Assembly (NCBI GenBank): GCA_035457725.1
Contig: DATIBC010000107.1
Location: forward strand, 8,580-72,579
From: DATFES01 sp035457725
GTDB taxonomy: Bacteria > Pseudomonadota > Alphaproteobacteria > CACIAM-22H2
DNA: 64,000 bases
Direction of reading: 5' to 3'
The translations under genes and the position numbers were made by a program. A model generated the notes under the pieces. That model saw only the letters and a list, made by a program, of their open reading frames with translations, did no database searches and was not told the origin of the DNA. This document shows positions 15,995 to 23,952 of this stretch, one piece after another. Within the stretch, counting starts at the first letter, position 1; each line of letters starts with the position of its first letter.

Positions 15995-16100
15995 GGCGCA
16001 CCTCCGTTATGATTGACTAATATGCGGCCCGAGTTCCGCCGATATGGTATCCGATCGGCGGCCAAAACCAAAAACCGAAACCCAGCGGAGCGTCGTTCAG

Positions 16101-16868
16101 ATGGAGATGCCAGTCAACCAGTTCAAGCGCGCATTAGCCGAGGGGCGGCCTCAAATCGGCCTGTGGAGCAATCTTTGCAACCACATCTCGGCGGAGATCA
16201 TCGGCGGAAGCGGATTCGACTGGATACTGCTCGACGGCGAGCATGCGCCCAACGAGCTGGCGACGCTGATGGCCCAGATGCAGGCCATCGCCGCATCGGG
16301 CAAGAGCGCGCCGGTCGTGCGGCCGGCGTGGAACGATACAGTGCTGATCAAGCGCATTCTCGACCTCGGCGCGCAAAGCCTGCTCATTCCCTATGTGCAA
16401 AACGCCGAGGAGGCCAAACGCGCCGTCGCCGCAACGCGCTATCCGCCGCAGGGCGTCCGCGGCGTGGCGACCAGCGCGCGCGCCTCCCGGTTCGGGCGCG
16501 TCAAGGATTACCTGAAGCGAGCCAACGCGGAGATCTGTCTCCTGGTCCAGGTGGAGACGATCGACGCGCTCAAGGAGCTGGAAAAGATCGCCGCAATCGA
16601 CGGCATCGACGGGATCTTCATCGGGCCCGCCGACCTCTCGGCGTCGATGGGCCATCTCGGCAATCCCGGACATCCGGAGGTCATGAATACGATTTCGGAC
16701 GCCATGAAGCGGATCAAGAAGACCGGAAAGGCCGGGGGGATCCTTTCGCCGCTGGAGGCCGACGCGCGCCGCTGGCTCGCCGAAGGATTCACGTTTGTCG
16801 CCGTCGGCAGCGACGGAAATCTGCTGCGCCAAGGCAGCGATGCGTTGCTGCAAAAATACAAATCGTAA
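16101..16868 (+). CDS. HpcH/HpaI-family class II aldolase
   Basis: The protein (255 aa) is a TIM-barrel aldolase: FDWILLDGEHAPNELATLMA holds the usual Asp-Gly-Glu-His site with the catalytic His, LLIPYVQNAEEAKRAVAATR follows, LVQVETIDALKELEKIA gives the metal-ligand Glu, and IDGIFIGPADLSASMGHLGN gives the metal-ligand Asp. HpaI-type enzymes cleave 4-hydroxy-2-oxoacids (for example 4-hydroxy-2-oxoheptanedioate) to pyruvate plus an aldehyde. The start MEMPVNQFKRAL is that of the family. The 2-hydroxyacid dehydrogenase follows 24 bases downstream, which suggests an operon handling short oxo/hydroxy acids. Confidence 0.87.
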   Translation: MEMPVNQFKRALAEGRPQIGLWSNLCNHISAEIIGGSGFDWILLDGEHAPNELATLMAQMQAIAASGKSAPVVRPAWNDTVLIKRILDLGAQSLLIPYVQNAEEAKRAVAATRYPPQGVRGVATSARASRFGRVKDYLKRANAEICLLVQVETIDALKELEKIAAIDGIDGIFIGPADLSASMGHLGNPGHPEVMNTISDAMKRIKKTGKAGGILSPLEADARRWLAEGFTFVAVGSDGNLLRQGSDALLQKYKS

Positions 16869-16892
16869 CATCACGTCAGGGAGACGCGGACG

Positions 16893-17837
16893 ATGAAACC
16901 CGATCTGCTTTCGGTGGCGGCGCTTCCGCCGCCGCAGATGGCCGAACTCGACAAGGATTTTACGATTAGGAAACTGCCGCCGCCTGGAGAGCAGCGGGAT
17001 GCCTTGCTGCGCTCGATCGGCGCGGCGACGCGGTTCATGCAGACCACGGGGTTTCATGGCGCCGACGCGGAATTAATTTCGGCCTTTCCCAAGCTTGAAA
17101 TCATCGCCTGCTTTGGCGTCGGCGTCGACGCAGTGGACGTCGGCTTCGCGACAAAGCGGGGAATCGCCGTCACCAATACGCCAAGCGTACTTAACGATTG
17201 CGTCGCCGATCTCGCGATCGGACTCATTCTCGCCGTATCGCGCCGACTGGTCGCCGCCGATAATTACGTGCGGGCCGGCAAGTGGGTCGCGCAAGGCGCC
17301 ATGCCGCTGGCCACCAAAATGAGCGGGAAGAAGCTCGGCATTCTCGGCCTTGGCCGGATCGGCAAAGAAATCGCCGCGCGCGCCGCCGGCTTCAAGATGG
17401 AAATCGGCTATTACGGCCGCAAACCGCAGTCGGACGTCGCATTTCGCTATTTCCCTGCGCTCACCGGGCTCGCCGCATGGTCCGATTTCCTGGTCGTGAT
17501 CTGTCCTGGCGGCGCCGAAACCAAGGGCATCGTCAACGCACAAGTCATGGAAGCGCTCGGGCCGAAGGGCGTGCTCGTCAACGTCGCCCGCGGTTCGGTG
17601 GTCGACGAGCCGGCGCTGGTGGAAGCGCTCAACGCGGGTAAGCTCGGCGGCGCGGGGCTCGACGTCTTCGCCGACGAGCCGAATGTTCCGGCTGACTTGA
17701 TGACCATGGAGAACGTGGTGTTGGTGCCGCATATCGGCAGCGCCACGACCGAGACTCGTAAGGCGATGGCCGATCTCGTGGTGGCAAACCTCAAGGCGCA
17801 TCTGCGCGGGGAGAAGCTGCCGACGCGCTACAACTGA
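16893..17837 (+). CDS. D-2-hydroxyacid dehydrogenase (glyoxylate/hydroxypyruvate reductase-like)
   Basis: A 314-residue NAD(P)-dependent dehydrogenase. The nucleotide-binding motif is LGILGLGRIGKEIAARAAGF. The catalytic residues of the family are visible: Arg in VNVARGSVVDE, Glu in LDVFADEPNVP and His in VVLVPHIGSATTET. The N-terminal substrate domain includes CFGVGVDAVDVGFATKRGIA. These enzymes reduce 2-oxo acids such as glyoxylate or hydroxypyruvate, or do the reverse. The residue after the third strand of the Rossmann fold is in YYGRKP; the Arg/Lys pair suggests NADPH preference. It follows the aldolase gene closely. Confidence 0.88.
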   Translation: MKPDLLSVAALPPPQMAELDKDFTIRKLPPPGEQRDALLRSIGAATRFMQTTGFHGADAELISAFPKLEIIACFGVGVDAVDVGFATKRGIAVTNTPSVLNDCVADLAIGLILAVSRRLVAADNYVRAGKWVAQGAMPLATKMSGKKLGILGLGRIGKEIAARAAGFKMEIGYYGRKPQSDVAFRYFPALTGLAAWSDFLVVICPGGAETKGIVNAQVMEALGPKGVLVNVARGSVVDEPALVEALNAGKLGGAGLDVFADEPNVPADLMTMENVVLVPHIGSATTETRKAMADLVVANLKAHLRGEKLPTRYN

Positions 17838-17852
17838 GCGTCGCGCGAATTC

Positions 17853-17898
17853 GCCAGCTGCCCCCGCCGACCCGCGCGGTCGGCAGCGGGCAGTTGGC
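17853..17898. terminator. Strong hairpin between convergent genes
   Basis: GCCAGCTGCCC (17853-17863) pairs with GGGCAGTTGGC (17888-17898) with one G-T pair, and an inner CCGACC/GGTCGG stem extends it. It lies between the 2-hydroxyacid dehydrogenase and the convergent CoA-transferase gene. There is no T run, so termination is likely but not certain. Confidence 0.55.
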
Positions 17899-17900
17899 GG

Positions 17901-18572
17901 CTATGAAGCGATGGCGATCGGTCGCCAGTCGTTGGCAAGCCGCAACCGCGCGCCGGTCTTTTCCTGCAGTTCGTCAAATGCCAGCGCCTCGACCATCTCG
18001 CGCACCAACAGCCCCTCGGGTGTCACGTCGATGACGGCGAGGCTCGAGTAAATCCGCTGCACGACGGCCGGCGCTGTCAATGGAAACGTGCAGCGCTCGA
18101 GAATCTTCGGTCGCCCGTCGCGGCCGACATGCTCCATGAGGATCCAGACTTGTTTCGCGCCAGCGGCGAGGTCCATGGCGCCGCCGACCCCGGGCGGAAT
18201 TTTTTCGTTGTCCGTGCTCCAATTCGCAAGGTCGCCGTTGGCGGCCACCTGCATCGCCCCGAGCAGCGCCAGGTCGATATGGCCGCCGCGAATCATCACA
18301 AATGCATCGTCGTGGCGGAAATAGCAGCCGCCGGGGAGCAGGGTTACGTACTGCTTCGACGCGTTGATGAGATCCGGATCCTCCGAACCCTTTGGCGGCG
18401 CCGGTCCCATGCCGAGGATGCCATTCTCGCTGTGATAGATGACCTCGCGGTCCGACGGCACATAGTTGGCGACCAGAGTCGGCAGCCCGATACCGAGATT
18501 GACATAAGCTCCGTCCGGCACGTCTTGGGCGACGCGCATGGCGATCTGGTCGCGCGAAAGCGGCTTGATCAT
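17901..18572 (-). CDS. pcaJ: 3-oxoacid (3-oxoadipate-type) CoA-transferase, beta subunit
   Basis: The protein (223 aa) has the catalytic glutamate motif of family I CoA-transferases, YHSENGILGMGPAPPKGSED, and the typical LGIGLPTLVANYVPSDREV near the start. Middle blocks (GAMDLAAGAKQVWILMEHVG) are the same as in PcaJ and ScoB proteins. It transfers CoA from succinyl-CoA to a 3-oxo acid, in the beta-ketoadipate pathway (3-oxoadipate) or ketone-body use (acetoacetate). The start overlaps the end of the alpha-subunit gene by four bases (ATGA), so translation is coupled. No other pca gene lies nearby, so the substrate assignment is tentative. Confidence 0.84.
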   Translation of the reverse strand: MIKPLSRDQIAMRVAQDVPDGAYVNLGIGLPTLVANYVPSDREVIYHSENGILGMGPAPPKGSEDPDLINASKQYVTLLPGGCYFRHDDAFVMIRGGHIDLALLGAMQVAANGDLANWSTDNEKIPPGVGGAMDLAAGAKQVWILMEHVGRDGRPKILERCTFPLTAPAVVQRIYSSLAVIDVTPEGLLVREMVEALAFDELQEKTGARLRLANDWRPIAIAS

Positions 18573-19255
18573 GGCTGGCCAGCCTGCTGCGGATTCGGCA
18601 CGCAGACGACGCGATGGACATAGATTCCCGGCGTCACGATCGCCTCGGGATCAAGCGCACCGAGTTCGACGATCTCGCCCGCCTGCACCGCCGTCACCGT
18701 GGCGGCGCTGGCCATCACTGGCCCGAAATTCCGCGCCGAGGCGTGATAGACCAAGTTGCCCCAACGGTCGGCCCGCTTCGCCTGGATAAGCGCGAAATCC
18801 CCTTTGATCGGCATTTCGAGGACGTAATCGTGTCCGTTCAGTCGACGAACTTCCTTACCCTGGGCCAGCATGGTGCCGACTGCCGTCGGCGTGTAGAAGG
18901 CGCCGATGCCGGCGCCGCCGGCCCGGATGCGTTCGGTCAGCGTCCCTTGCGGCACCAGCTCGAGCTCGATCCGCCCGGCGGCGTAAAGCTCCTCGAACGC
19001 CACGGAGCCGCTGGTCTTGGGGTAGGAGCAGACGATCTTGCGCACGCGCCCCATGGCGAGCAGCGCCGCGAGGTCGGTGCGGCCACTGCCGGCATTGTTC
19101 GATACCACGGTGAGCTCACGCGCTCCGTGATCGATCACGGCGTGGATCAGTTCGACCGGAATGCCGGCATTGCCGAACCCACCGATGAGAACCGTAGCCC
19201 CGTCGCGAATGCCGGCGACAGCCTCGGCCACGGATTTGACGCGCTTGTCGAGCAT
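18569..19255 (-). CDS. pcaI: 3-oxoacid (3-oxoadipate-type) CoA-transferase, alpha subunit
   Basis: The protein (228 aa) begins with the alpha-subunit pattern: SVAEAVAGIRDGATVLIGGF, GNAGIPVELIHAVIDHGARE, then TVVSNNAGSG. The body (RIELELVPQGTLTERIRAGG, GAGIGAFYTPTAVGTMLAQG, NLVYHASARNFGPVMASAAT, DPEAIVTPGIYVHRVV) is closer to PcaI than to the acetoacetate enzymes in my reading. With the beta subunit it forms the active heterotetramer in the cytoplasm. It is first in a two-gene operon with the beta-subunit gene. Confidence 0.84.
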   Translation of the reverse strand: MLDKRVKSVAEAVAGIRDGATVLIGGFGNAGIPVELIHAVIDHGARELTVVSNNAGSGRTDLAALLAMGRVRKIVCSYPKTSGSVAFEELYAAGRIELELVPQGTLTERIRAGGAGIGAFYTPTAVGTMLAQGKEVRRLNGHDYVLEMPIKGDFALIQAKRADRWGNLVYHASARNFGPVMASAATVTAVQAGEIVELGALDPEAIVTPGIYVHRVVCVPNPQQAGQP

Positions 19256-19373
19256 GCGGCGAGGAGCCTAGCGGCGCTGCCGCCGCCGGCCAAGGGGCTC
19301 CATGGCGGGGCCGCGATTGTCCCGCCGATGCCGCGCGGTCATAATCGCCGCGAAGGCAAGGGAGGACACGACG

Positions 19374-19751
19374 ATGGCGGTAGAGGGAGTCGACCACTAC
19401 ACGATCCTGACCAAGGATCTCGCCGCGACCCGGCATTTCTATTGCGATCTTCTCGGTTTGTCAGAGGGTTGGCGGCCGCCCTTCACGTTCCCTGGACTTT
19501 GGCTCTATGCCGGTGGCCATCCGGTCGTTCATGTCATTGCCGGCCGGCCGATACCGGGCAACGGCGATGGAACCGGCGCCGTCGATCACGTCGCGTTCAA
19601 AGCTGCGGGCGACGTCGGCGCGCTCAAAATGAAGCTGGAGGCGGAGGGGTTCGAGGTTTCGAGCCGCACGGTCCCGAGTTCAGGCGTGCGCCAACTATTC
19701 TGCCGCGATCCGAGCGGCGTTCAGGTCGAGCTCAATTACGCGCCGATGTGA
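19374..19751 (+). CDS. Glyoxalase / VOC-family protein
   Basis: The ATG at 19374 has GGAGG ahead. The 125-residue protein is one VOC module of two beta-alpha-beta-beta-beta repeats: GVDHYTILTKDLAATRHFYC, with a His as first metal ligand, and GAVDHVAFKAAGDVGALKMK, then CRDPSGVQVELNYAPM with the last ligand Glu. Such proteins bind a divalent metal and act as lyases, isomerases or dioxygenases on small molecules. Its 3' end overlaps by 20 bases the convergent methyltransferase gene, an unusual arrangement. Confidence 0.84.
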   Translation: MAVEGVDHYTILTKDLAATRHFYCDLLGLSEGWRPPFTFPGLWLYAGGHPVVHVIAGRPIPGNGDGTGAVDHVAFKAAGDVGALKMKLEAEGFEVSSRTVPSSGVRQLFCRDPSGVQVELNYAPM

Positions 19752-20247
19752 TCGTTCGGCGCTCGGCCAGCGCCGCGTCCTCGACACGAATCCGCTCGTA
19801 GAGGAGCACCGCGTTCGCCAGTGAAAAGACGATGGCGATCAGCCATTGCTCGAACACCAAGGGCAGAACGGCGATTTCGCCGGCGACGACCGCGTAGTTG
19901 GGGTGGCGGAGGTATCGATACGGCCCCGAGCGAATCAGCGGTCGTCCAGGAAGTGTGATGATCCGCGTCGTCCAAAATTCGCCCAGCGTCATCAGCACCC
20001 AGAAGCGGGCCGCCTGCAACATCACGAAGATGGTCAGCCATAGGCTGTCGATCGCAGCGTCGGTCGGAACGCTAAGGATAAGCGCGACAAGCCAGCCGGC
20101 GTGAAGCACCACCAGCCATGGGTAATGCGCCGCGCCATGCTCGATTCCGCCCAGCGCCATGAGGCGGCGCGTATTGGAGCGCGACAGCCAAAGTTCGGCC
20201 AGACGTTGAAAGAGGACGAACGACAGGATCGCCTGCGCCAAGGTCAC
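19732..20247 (-). CDS. Isoprenylcysteine-type (ICMT) carboxyl O-methyltransferase homologue
   Basis: The 171-residue integral membrane protein has four or five hydrophobic segments and the ICMT cofactor region SGPYRYLRHPNYAVVAGEIA, whose His-Pro and Arg residues contact S-adenosylmethionine, followed by VLLYERIRVEDAALAE with the conserved Glu. In Bacillus (BpsB) and other bacteria, small ICMT-like enzymes beside a type III polyketide synthase methylate alkylpyrones. Its start overlaps the end of the synthase gene by four bases (20244-20247, ATGA), so both are one operon. The opposite gene overlaps its 3' end. Confidence 0.83.
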   Translation of the reverse strand: MTLAQAILSFVLFQRLAELWLSRSNTRRLMALGGIEHGAAHYPWLVVLHAGWLVALILSVPTDAAIDSLWLTIFVMLQAARFWVLMTLGEFWTTRIITLPGRPLIRSGPYRYLRHPNYAVVAGEIAVLPLVFEQWLIAIVFSLANAVLLYERIRVEDAALAERRTITSARN

Positions 20248-21305
20248 AGCGTCGGCGCCTCGAGCAAGGCAAAGCCGACGGTGAAACCCGGACCAAGCGC
20301 CGACATGAGGTATCGTCGCGCCGGGTGGTGCATGGCACGCTCGAGGACGAACATCACGGTTGCTGCCGACATATTGCCATAATCGTGCAACACTTCGCGC
20401 GCCGCGTTAAGCGTCCCTTGCGGGAGATCAAGCGCGCTTTCGATAGCCGCGATCACCTTGGCGCCGCCGGGATGGCAGACGAAGCGATCGATATCTTCCA
20501 GCCGGCGGCCATTTTCGGCCAGAAAGCGGTCGAGCGCGCCGCGAAACTCATCACGGACCAGCGCGGGTATATCCCGGGAAAACAGCACCCCGAGGCCGTC
20601 CTCCTCGACGCGCCAGCCCATGACGTCGAGCGAGCCGGGCCAGGTATGCTCGCCGGTAGCCACGATCGCTGGACGATCGGCGGCGATTCCTGCGGCAGGC
20701 CCGATCAGCGCCGCCGCCGCGCCATCGCCGAACAGCGCTGCCGCGACGATGTTGCTTTTCGATCGATCGGCGCGCCGGAACGTCAGCGCGCACAGTTCGA
20801 CGACCAGCAACAGCACGTGCGTTCCCGGATCGGCGCGCGCCAGCGCAGCCGCGCGCGATAGCCCAAGAACACCGCCGGCGCACCCAAGACCGAAGATCGG
20901 CAGGCGTTCGACGTCGCGCCGGAACGCCAGTCGCTCCAGGAGCAGCGCATCGAGGCTGGGCGTGGCGATTCCGGTGGTCGACACGGTGACGATGGCGTCA
21001 ACGGCCTCGATCGGGCAGGCGGCCCGCGCGAGGCAATCCCTTGCCGCGCGCTCAAGCAGCGCCACGGCGTTCTCGATGTAAAGCGCGCTGCGCTCGGGCC
21101 AATCGTGATCGCGCTCGTACCAATCGAGCGGCACGCAGGAATAACGCCCGCCAATACCGGCGTTGTCGAACACCGGCATCAGGCGCTCGATCGCCGAGCT
21201 GTGCCCCTCGAACACGCGATGCGCGCGGCGCGCGATGTCGGCTTGGCGAAGCCGAAAAGGAGGGACGGCGGTCGCCAGCGCCGCCAATCGTGGCATGTAA
21301 TGCAT
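20244..21305 (-). CDS. Type III polyketide synthase (chalcone/stilbene synthase family)
   Basis: The protein (about 353 aa) has the thiolase-fold layout with the full Cys-His-Asn triad: Cys in the motif IFGLGCAGGVLGLSRAAALA (near residue 142), His in FVCHPGGAKVIAAIE (near 278) and Asn in DYGNMSAATVMFVLERAM (near 311). These synthases extend an acyl-CoA starter with malonyl-CoA units to make pyrones, resorcinols or related products. The start at 21305 is chosen because the upstream residues have poor codon character. The tail ends GPGFTVGFALLEAPTL, typical of bacterial type III enzymes. It is the first gene of an operon with the ICMT-like methyltransferase. Confidence 0.88.
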   Translation of the reverse strand: MHYMPRLAALATAVPPFRLRQADIARRAHRVFEGHSSAIERLMPVFDNAGIGGRYSCVPLDWYERDHDWPERSALYIENAVALLERAARDCLARAACPIEAVDAIVTVSTTGIATPSLDALLLERLAFRRDVERLPIFGLGCAGGVLGLSRAAALARADPGTHVLLLVVELCALTFRRADRSKSNIVAAALFGDGAAAALIGPAAGIAADRPAIVATGEHTWPGSLDVMGWRVEEDGLGVLFSRDIPALVRDEFRGALDRFLAENGRRLEDIDRFVCHPGGAKVIAAIESALDLPQGTLNAAREVLHDYGNMSAATVMFVLERAMHHPARRYLMSALGPGFTVGFALLEAPTL

Positions 21306-21415
21306 CGGCAATGGCTCCGGCCTGCCTTGCTCGCTATAAACGTCGGACGGCGCCCGGCATTCCACGGCGACGTACGACCGGCCCATCGCCGGGCGGGGCG
21401 GCGACGAGGCGTTTC

Positions 21416-22291
21416 ATGTTTGCGAACTTCGAGCAGCTTAGAATCACGACGCGGGAAGTCGAGATCAACTTTCGGCGAGGTGGCGAGGGGCCGCCGGTCC
21501 TGCTGCTGCACGGCTACCCGCAGACGCACGTCATGTGGCGCAAGATCGCGCCGGGATTGGCGCAGCGATTCACCGTAGTGGCTCCTGACTTACGCGGCTA
21601 TGGCGCATCGTCGATTCCGTCTTCGACAGCCGATCATCGCCCATATTCGAAGCGGGTCATGGGACAAGACATGCTCGAAACGATGCATAGCCTCGGCTTC
21701 GACCGGTTCGCCGTCGTCGGGCACGATCGCGGCGGCCGGGTCGCTTACCGCATGGCGCTCGACCATCCCGACGCGGTCGAGAAGCTCGCCGTCCTCGATA
21801 TCGTCCCGACCCACACGATGTGGCAGACGATGGACAAGGATTTGGCGTTTACGACCTATCACTGGCTCTTCCTTGCCCAGCCCGACGGCCTGCCCGAGCG
21901 AATGATCGAGGCCAATGCGACGTACTATTTGCGCGAGACCCTGCGGCGCTGGACGCGTAAGCGCGACGCGATCGAAGAGCAAGCGATCCAAGCCTATCTG
22001 GCCGCACTGACGCAGCCGGCGCGCATCCACGCCTTCTGCGAGGACTATCGCGCCGGCGCCACGGTCGATCTTGGCGACGATGCGGCCGACTACGGCCGGC
22101 GCATGATCGCCTGCCCGGTGCTGGTGCTTTGGGGCGACGGCGGCATCGCCGCCGAGGTCAAGGGTGAAAGTCCGCTCGAGACCTGGCGCAAGTGGGCGGA
22201 CGACGTGCGCGGCTGCGGGCTACCGTGCGGGCATTTTTTGCCCGAAGAGGCGCCGGATGATACGCTCGCGGAATTGCTGGCGTTTCTTTGA
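21416..22291 (+). CDS. Alpha/beta hydrolase, fluoroacetate (haloacetate) dehalogenase-like
   Basis: The protein (291 aa) starts VEINFRRGGEGPPVLLLHGY and carries the nucleophile elbow VVGHDRGGRVAYRMALDHPD, where Asp104 replaces the Ser of esterases. Two arginines (105 and 108) follow, as in fluoroacetate dehalogenases, where they hold the carboxylate. The next block LDIVPTHTMWQTM and FTTYHWLFLAQPDGLPERMI includes the His-Trp pair that forms the halide pocket. A late CGHFLPEEAP supplies the catalytic His. Family enzymes hydrolyse fluoroacetate or chloroacetate to glycolate. It is divergent from the polyketide synthase gene, 110 bases apart. Confidence 0.84.
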   Translation: MFANFEQLRITTREVEINFRRGGEGPPVLLLHGYPQTHVMWRKIAPGLAQRFTVVAPDLRGYGASSIPSSTADHRPYSKRVMGQDMLETMHSLGFDRFAVVGHDRGGRVAYRMALDHPDAVEKLAVLDIVPTHTMWQTMDKDLAFTTYHWLFLAQPDGLPERMIEANATYYLRETLRRWTRKRDAIEEQAIQAYLAALTQPARIHAFCEDYRAGATVDLGDDAADYGRRMIACPVLVLWGDGGIAAEVKGESPLETWRKWADDVRGCGLPCGHFLPEEAPDDTLAELLAFL

Positions 22292-22416
22292 CGGTCAATC
22301 GACTGTTAGGCGATTGTCGCCAGCCTGGCTTCGCCCTGAGATCGCGCAATCGACGGCCAATACCTGCCTGAGGATACGATGCATCGTCGAGCGCAGGTCT
22401 CGACAGAGGAGGGCCG

Positions 22417-23403
22417 ATGAAGCGACGAACGTTCATCGCGCTTGGCGGCGCCGCCGCCCTCGCTCAGGCGTCGTTGGGCGCCTCGGCGCAACCGCGGCGG
22501 CCATTCCGCATCGGCACGTTGAATCCGACCTTTGTCGAATACGCATGGACGCAATCGTCCCTTCATTGGCTCGCCGAATTCGATCTGATGGAAGGAAGGG
22601 ATTTTCGCACCGAGCCGCGCTTTACCGCGGGCGACGACGGACGTCTGTTCGAGCTGGCATCCGACCTGGTGCGCCTCGACGTAGACGCGATCATAACCCA
22701 GGGCGCGCCGGCGATCCGCGCGGTCAAAATGGCGACCGGTACAATTCCGATCGTCATGATCACCGATGGCGATCCTGTCGCCGACGGCCTTATACAAAGC
22801 CTTACCCGACCGGGCGGCAACGTGACAGGAGTCGCGATACCAACCGCGGAGCTGCTCGGCAAACGCCTGGAGCTGCTCAAGGAGCTCGTGCCGACACTTG
22901 CCCGTGTCGGCGTCTTGGTCAATCCCGATGACGCGGAACGCGAGCGCGACGTCAAAACGCTATCATCGGCTGCGCGACGGTTGGGAGTGCAGATCCAACT
23001 TCTTCCGGTGCGCAGCGCGGAGGACATCGAGCCGGCGATTGTCGAGGCGCGCAGCGTGGGTTGCGGCGGTATGATGATTCTGCCCGACCGTACAATTTGG
23101 AGTCACACTGGGCGTATCCAGGACATCGCGGCCGGCGCCCTATTGCCGATGATTTTTCCATATCGCTCATATGTCCGTGGCGTGAACAACCAGTGTCTGA
23201 TCTCGTATGGCCCGGCGCCGGTCGAAGTTGGCCGTCAGATGGCAAGCTACATCCATCGCATCGTTCGCGGCGCCAAGCCTGCCGAACTGCCCATCGAGCC
23301 GCCAGCCGAGTACGAGTTGTTCATCAATCTACGCGTTGCGCGCGAAATCGGCATCGCCGTCCCCGAATCGCTGCGCAGGCGCGCCGACAGGGTGATCGAG
23401 TAG
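22417..23403 (+). CDS. ABC transporter substrate-binding protein (TrpX/YtrF-type, PF04392)
   Basis: The protein (328 aa) begins with a Tat-like signal MKRRTFIALGGAAALAQASL, then PRRPFRIGTLNPTFVEYAW. The body has the type-I periplasmic fold blocks of the ABC_sub_bind family: DAIITQGAPAIRAVKMATGT, IPIVMITDGDPVADGLIQSL, RPGGNVTGVAIPTAELLGKR, and the end YELFINLRVAREIGIAVPES. Such proteins bind small solutes for import, but no permease or ATPase gene is next to it, so it may serve distant partners. GAGGAGGGC lies just upstream of ATG 22417. Confidence 0.85.
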   Translation: MKRRTFIALGGAAALAQASLGASAQPRRPFRIGTLNPTFVEYAWTQSSLHWLAEFDLMEGRDFRTEPRFTAGDDGRLFELASDLVRLDVDAIITQGAPAIRAVKMATGTIPIVMITDGDPVADGLIQSLTRPGGNVTGVAIPTAELLGKRLELLKELVPTLARVGVLVNPDDAERERDVKTLSSAARRLGVQIQLLPVRSAEDIEPAIVEARSVGCGGMMILPDRTIWSHTGRIQDIAAGALLPMIFPYRSYVRGVNNQCLISYGPAPVEVGRQMASYIHRIVRGAKPAELPIEPPAEYELFINLRVAREIGIAVPESLRRRADRVIE

Positions 23404-23446
23404 GGACCCCAATTCCGTCCGGCTCGATGGCGGCGCGGATTTGGCC

Positions 23447-23480
23447 TTGACAGTTACGTTGATATCAACATTATTGGCCG
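23447..23480 (+). promoter_or_regulatory. Promoter of the MarR gene with palindromic operator
   Basis: TTGACA (23447-23452) and CATTAT (23469-23474) are spaced 16 bases apart. Between them lies the perfect 12-bp palindrome GTTGATATCAAC at 23458-23469, where a repressor dimer would block RNA polymerase. The expected transcription start, about seven bases after the -10, falls on the GTG start codon at 23481, so the mRNA is probably leaderless. MarR proteins often bind such short palindromes and repress their own gene. Confidence 0.6.
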
Positions 23481-23927
23481 GTGCCGAGACGCGACGAACT
23501 TCCCGCCGGGATCACGCCCAAGGTCCGCGACACCTGCATGTGTCTCCACATTCAGCGGGCGGCGCGGGCGGTGGCGCGCCGATACGACGAGGCATTGCGT
23601 CCGGTGAGGCTGACCAATGGCCAGTTCTCGTTGATGATGTCGCTCAATCGCGCCGAGGCGCCGAGCATCGGCAAAGTCTCGGCTTTGCTTGCCATGGATC
23701 GCACGACGCTCACCGCCAATCTCAAGCCGCTCGAACGCCGCAGCCTCGTTAAAGTGACGGTCGATCCGGCCGACAAGCGGAGCCGTCTCATGGCGCTGAC
23801 GCCGGCCGGGAGGCGCCTCCTTGCCGTGGCGTTGCCGCTTTGGCGGCGCGCCCAGATCGCGACCGAGCGTCTCGTCGCCGGGTCGGGGCCCGATCGCCTG
23901 CGGGTCGCTCTCCGCGCCCTGTCCTGA
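23481..23927 (+). CDS. MarR-family transcriptional regulator
   Basis: The protein (148 aa) has the winged-helix MarR layout: an N-terminal dimer helix (MCLHIQRAARAVARRYDEAL), helix-turn-helix (SIGKVSALLAMDRTTLTANL KPLE) and the wing with the Asp-Lys-Arg signature (VDPADKRSRLMALTPAGRRL). Members bind palindromes as dimers and release DNA on small ligands or oxidation. There are Cys residues near position 20 (DTCMCLHIQ) that could sense oxidants. The GTG at 23481 has no ribosome binding site but sits at the expected transcription start. Genes downstream (DUF1428, DUF899, PhnB-like and YCII-like) follow in the same direction and may be its targets. Confidence 0.85.
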   Translation: MPRRDELPAGITPKVRDTCMCLHIQRAARAVARRYDEALRPVRLTNGQFSLMMSLNRAEAPSIGKVSALLAMDRTTLTANLKPLERRSLVKVTVDPADKRSRLMALTPAGRRLLAVALPLWRRAQIATERLVAGSGPDRLRVALRALS

Positions 23928-23952
23928 CACCACGGAATCGTTGGAGGTTCAC

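Noticed and set aside
18614..19801. 395-codon plus-strand frame
   Set aside because: It runs antisense to the CoA-transferase alpha gene and through the VOC gene in another phase; both of those have strong family motifs.
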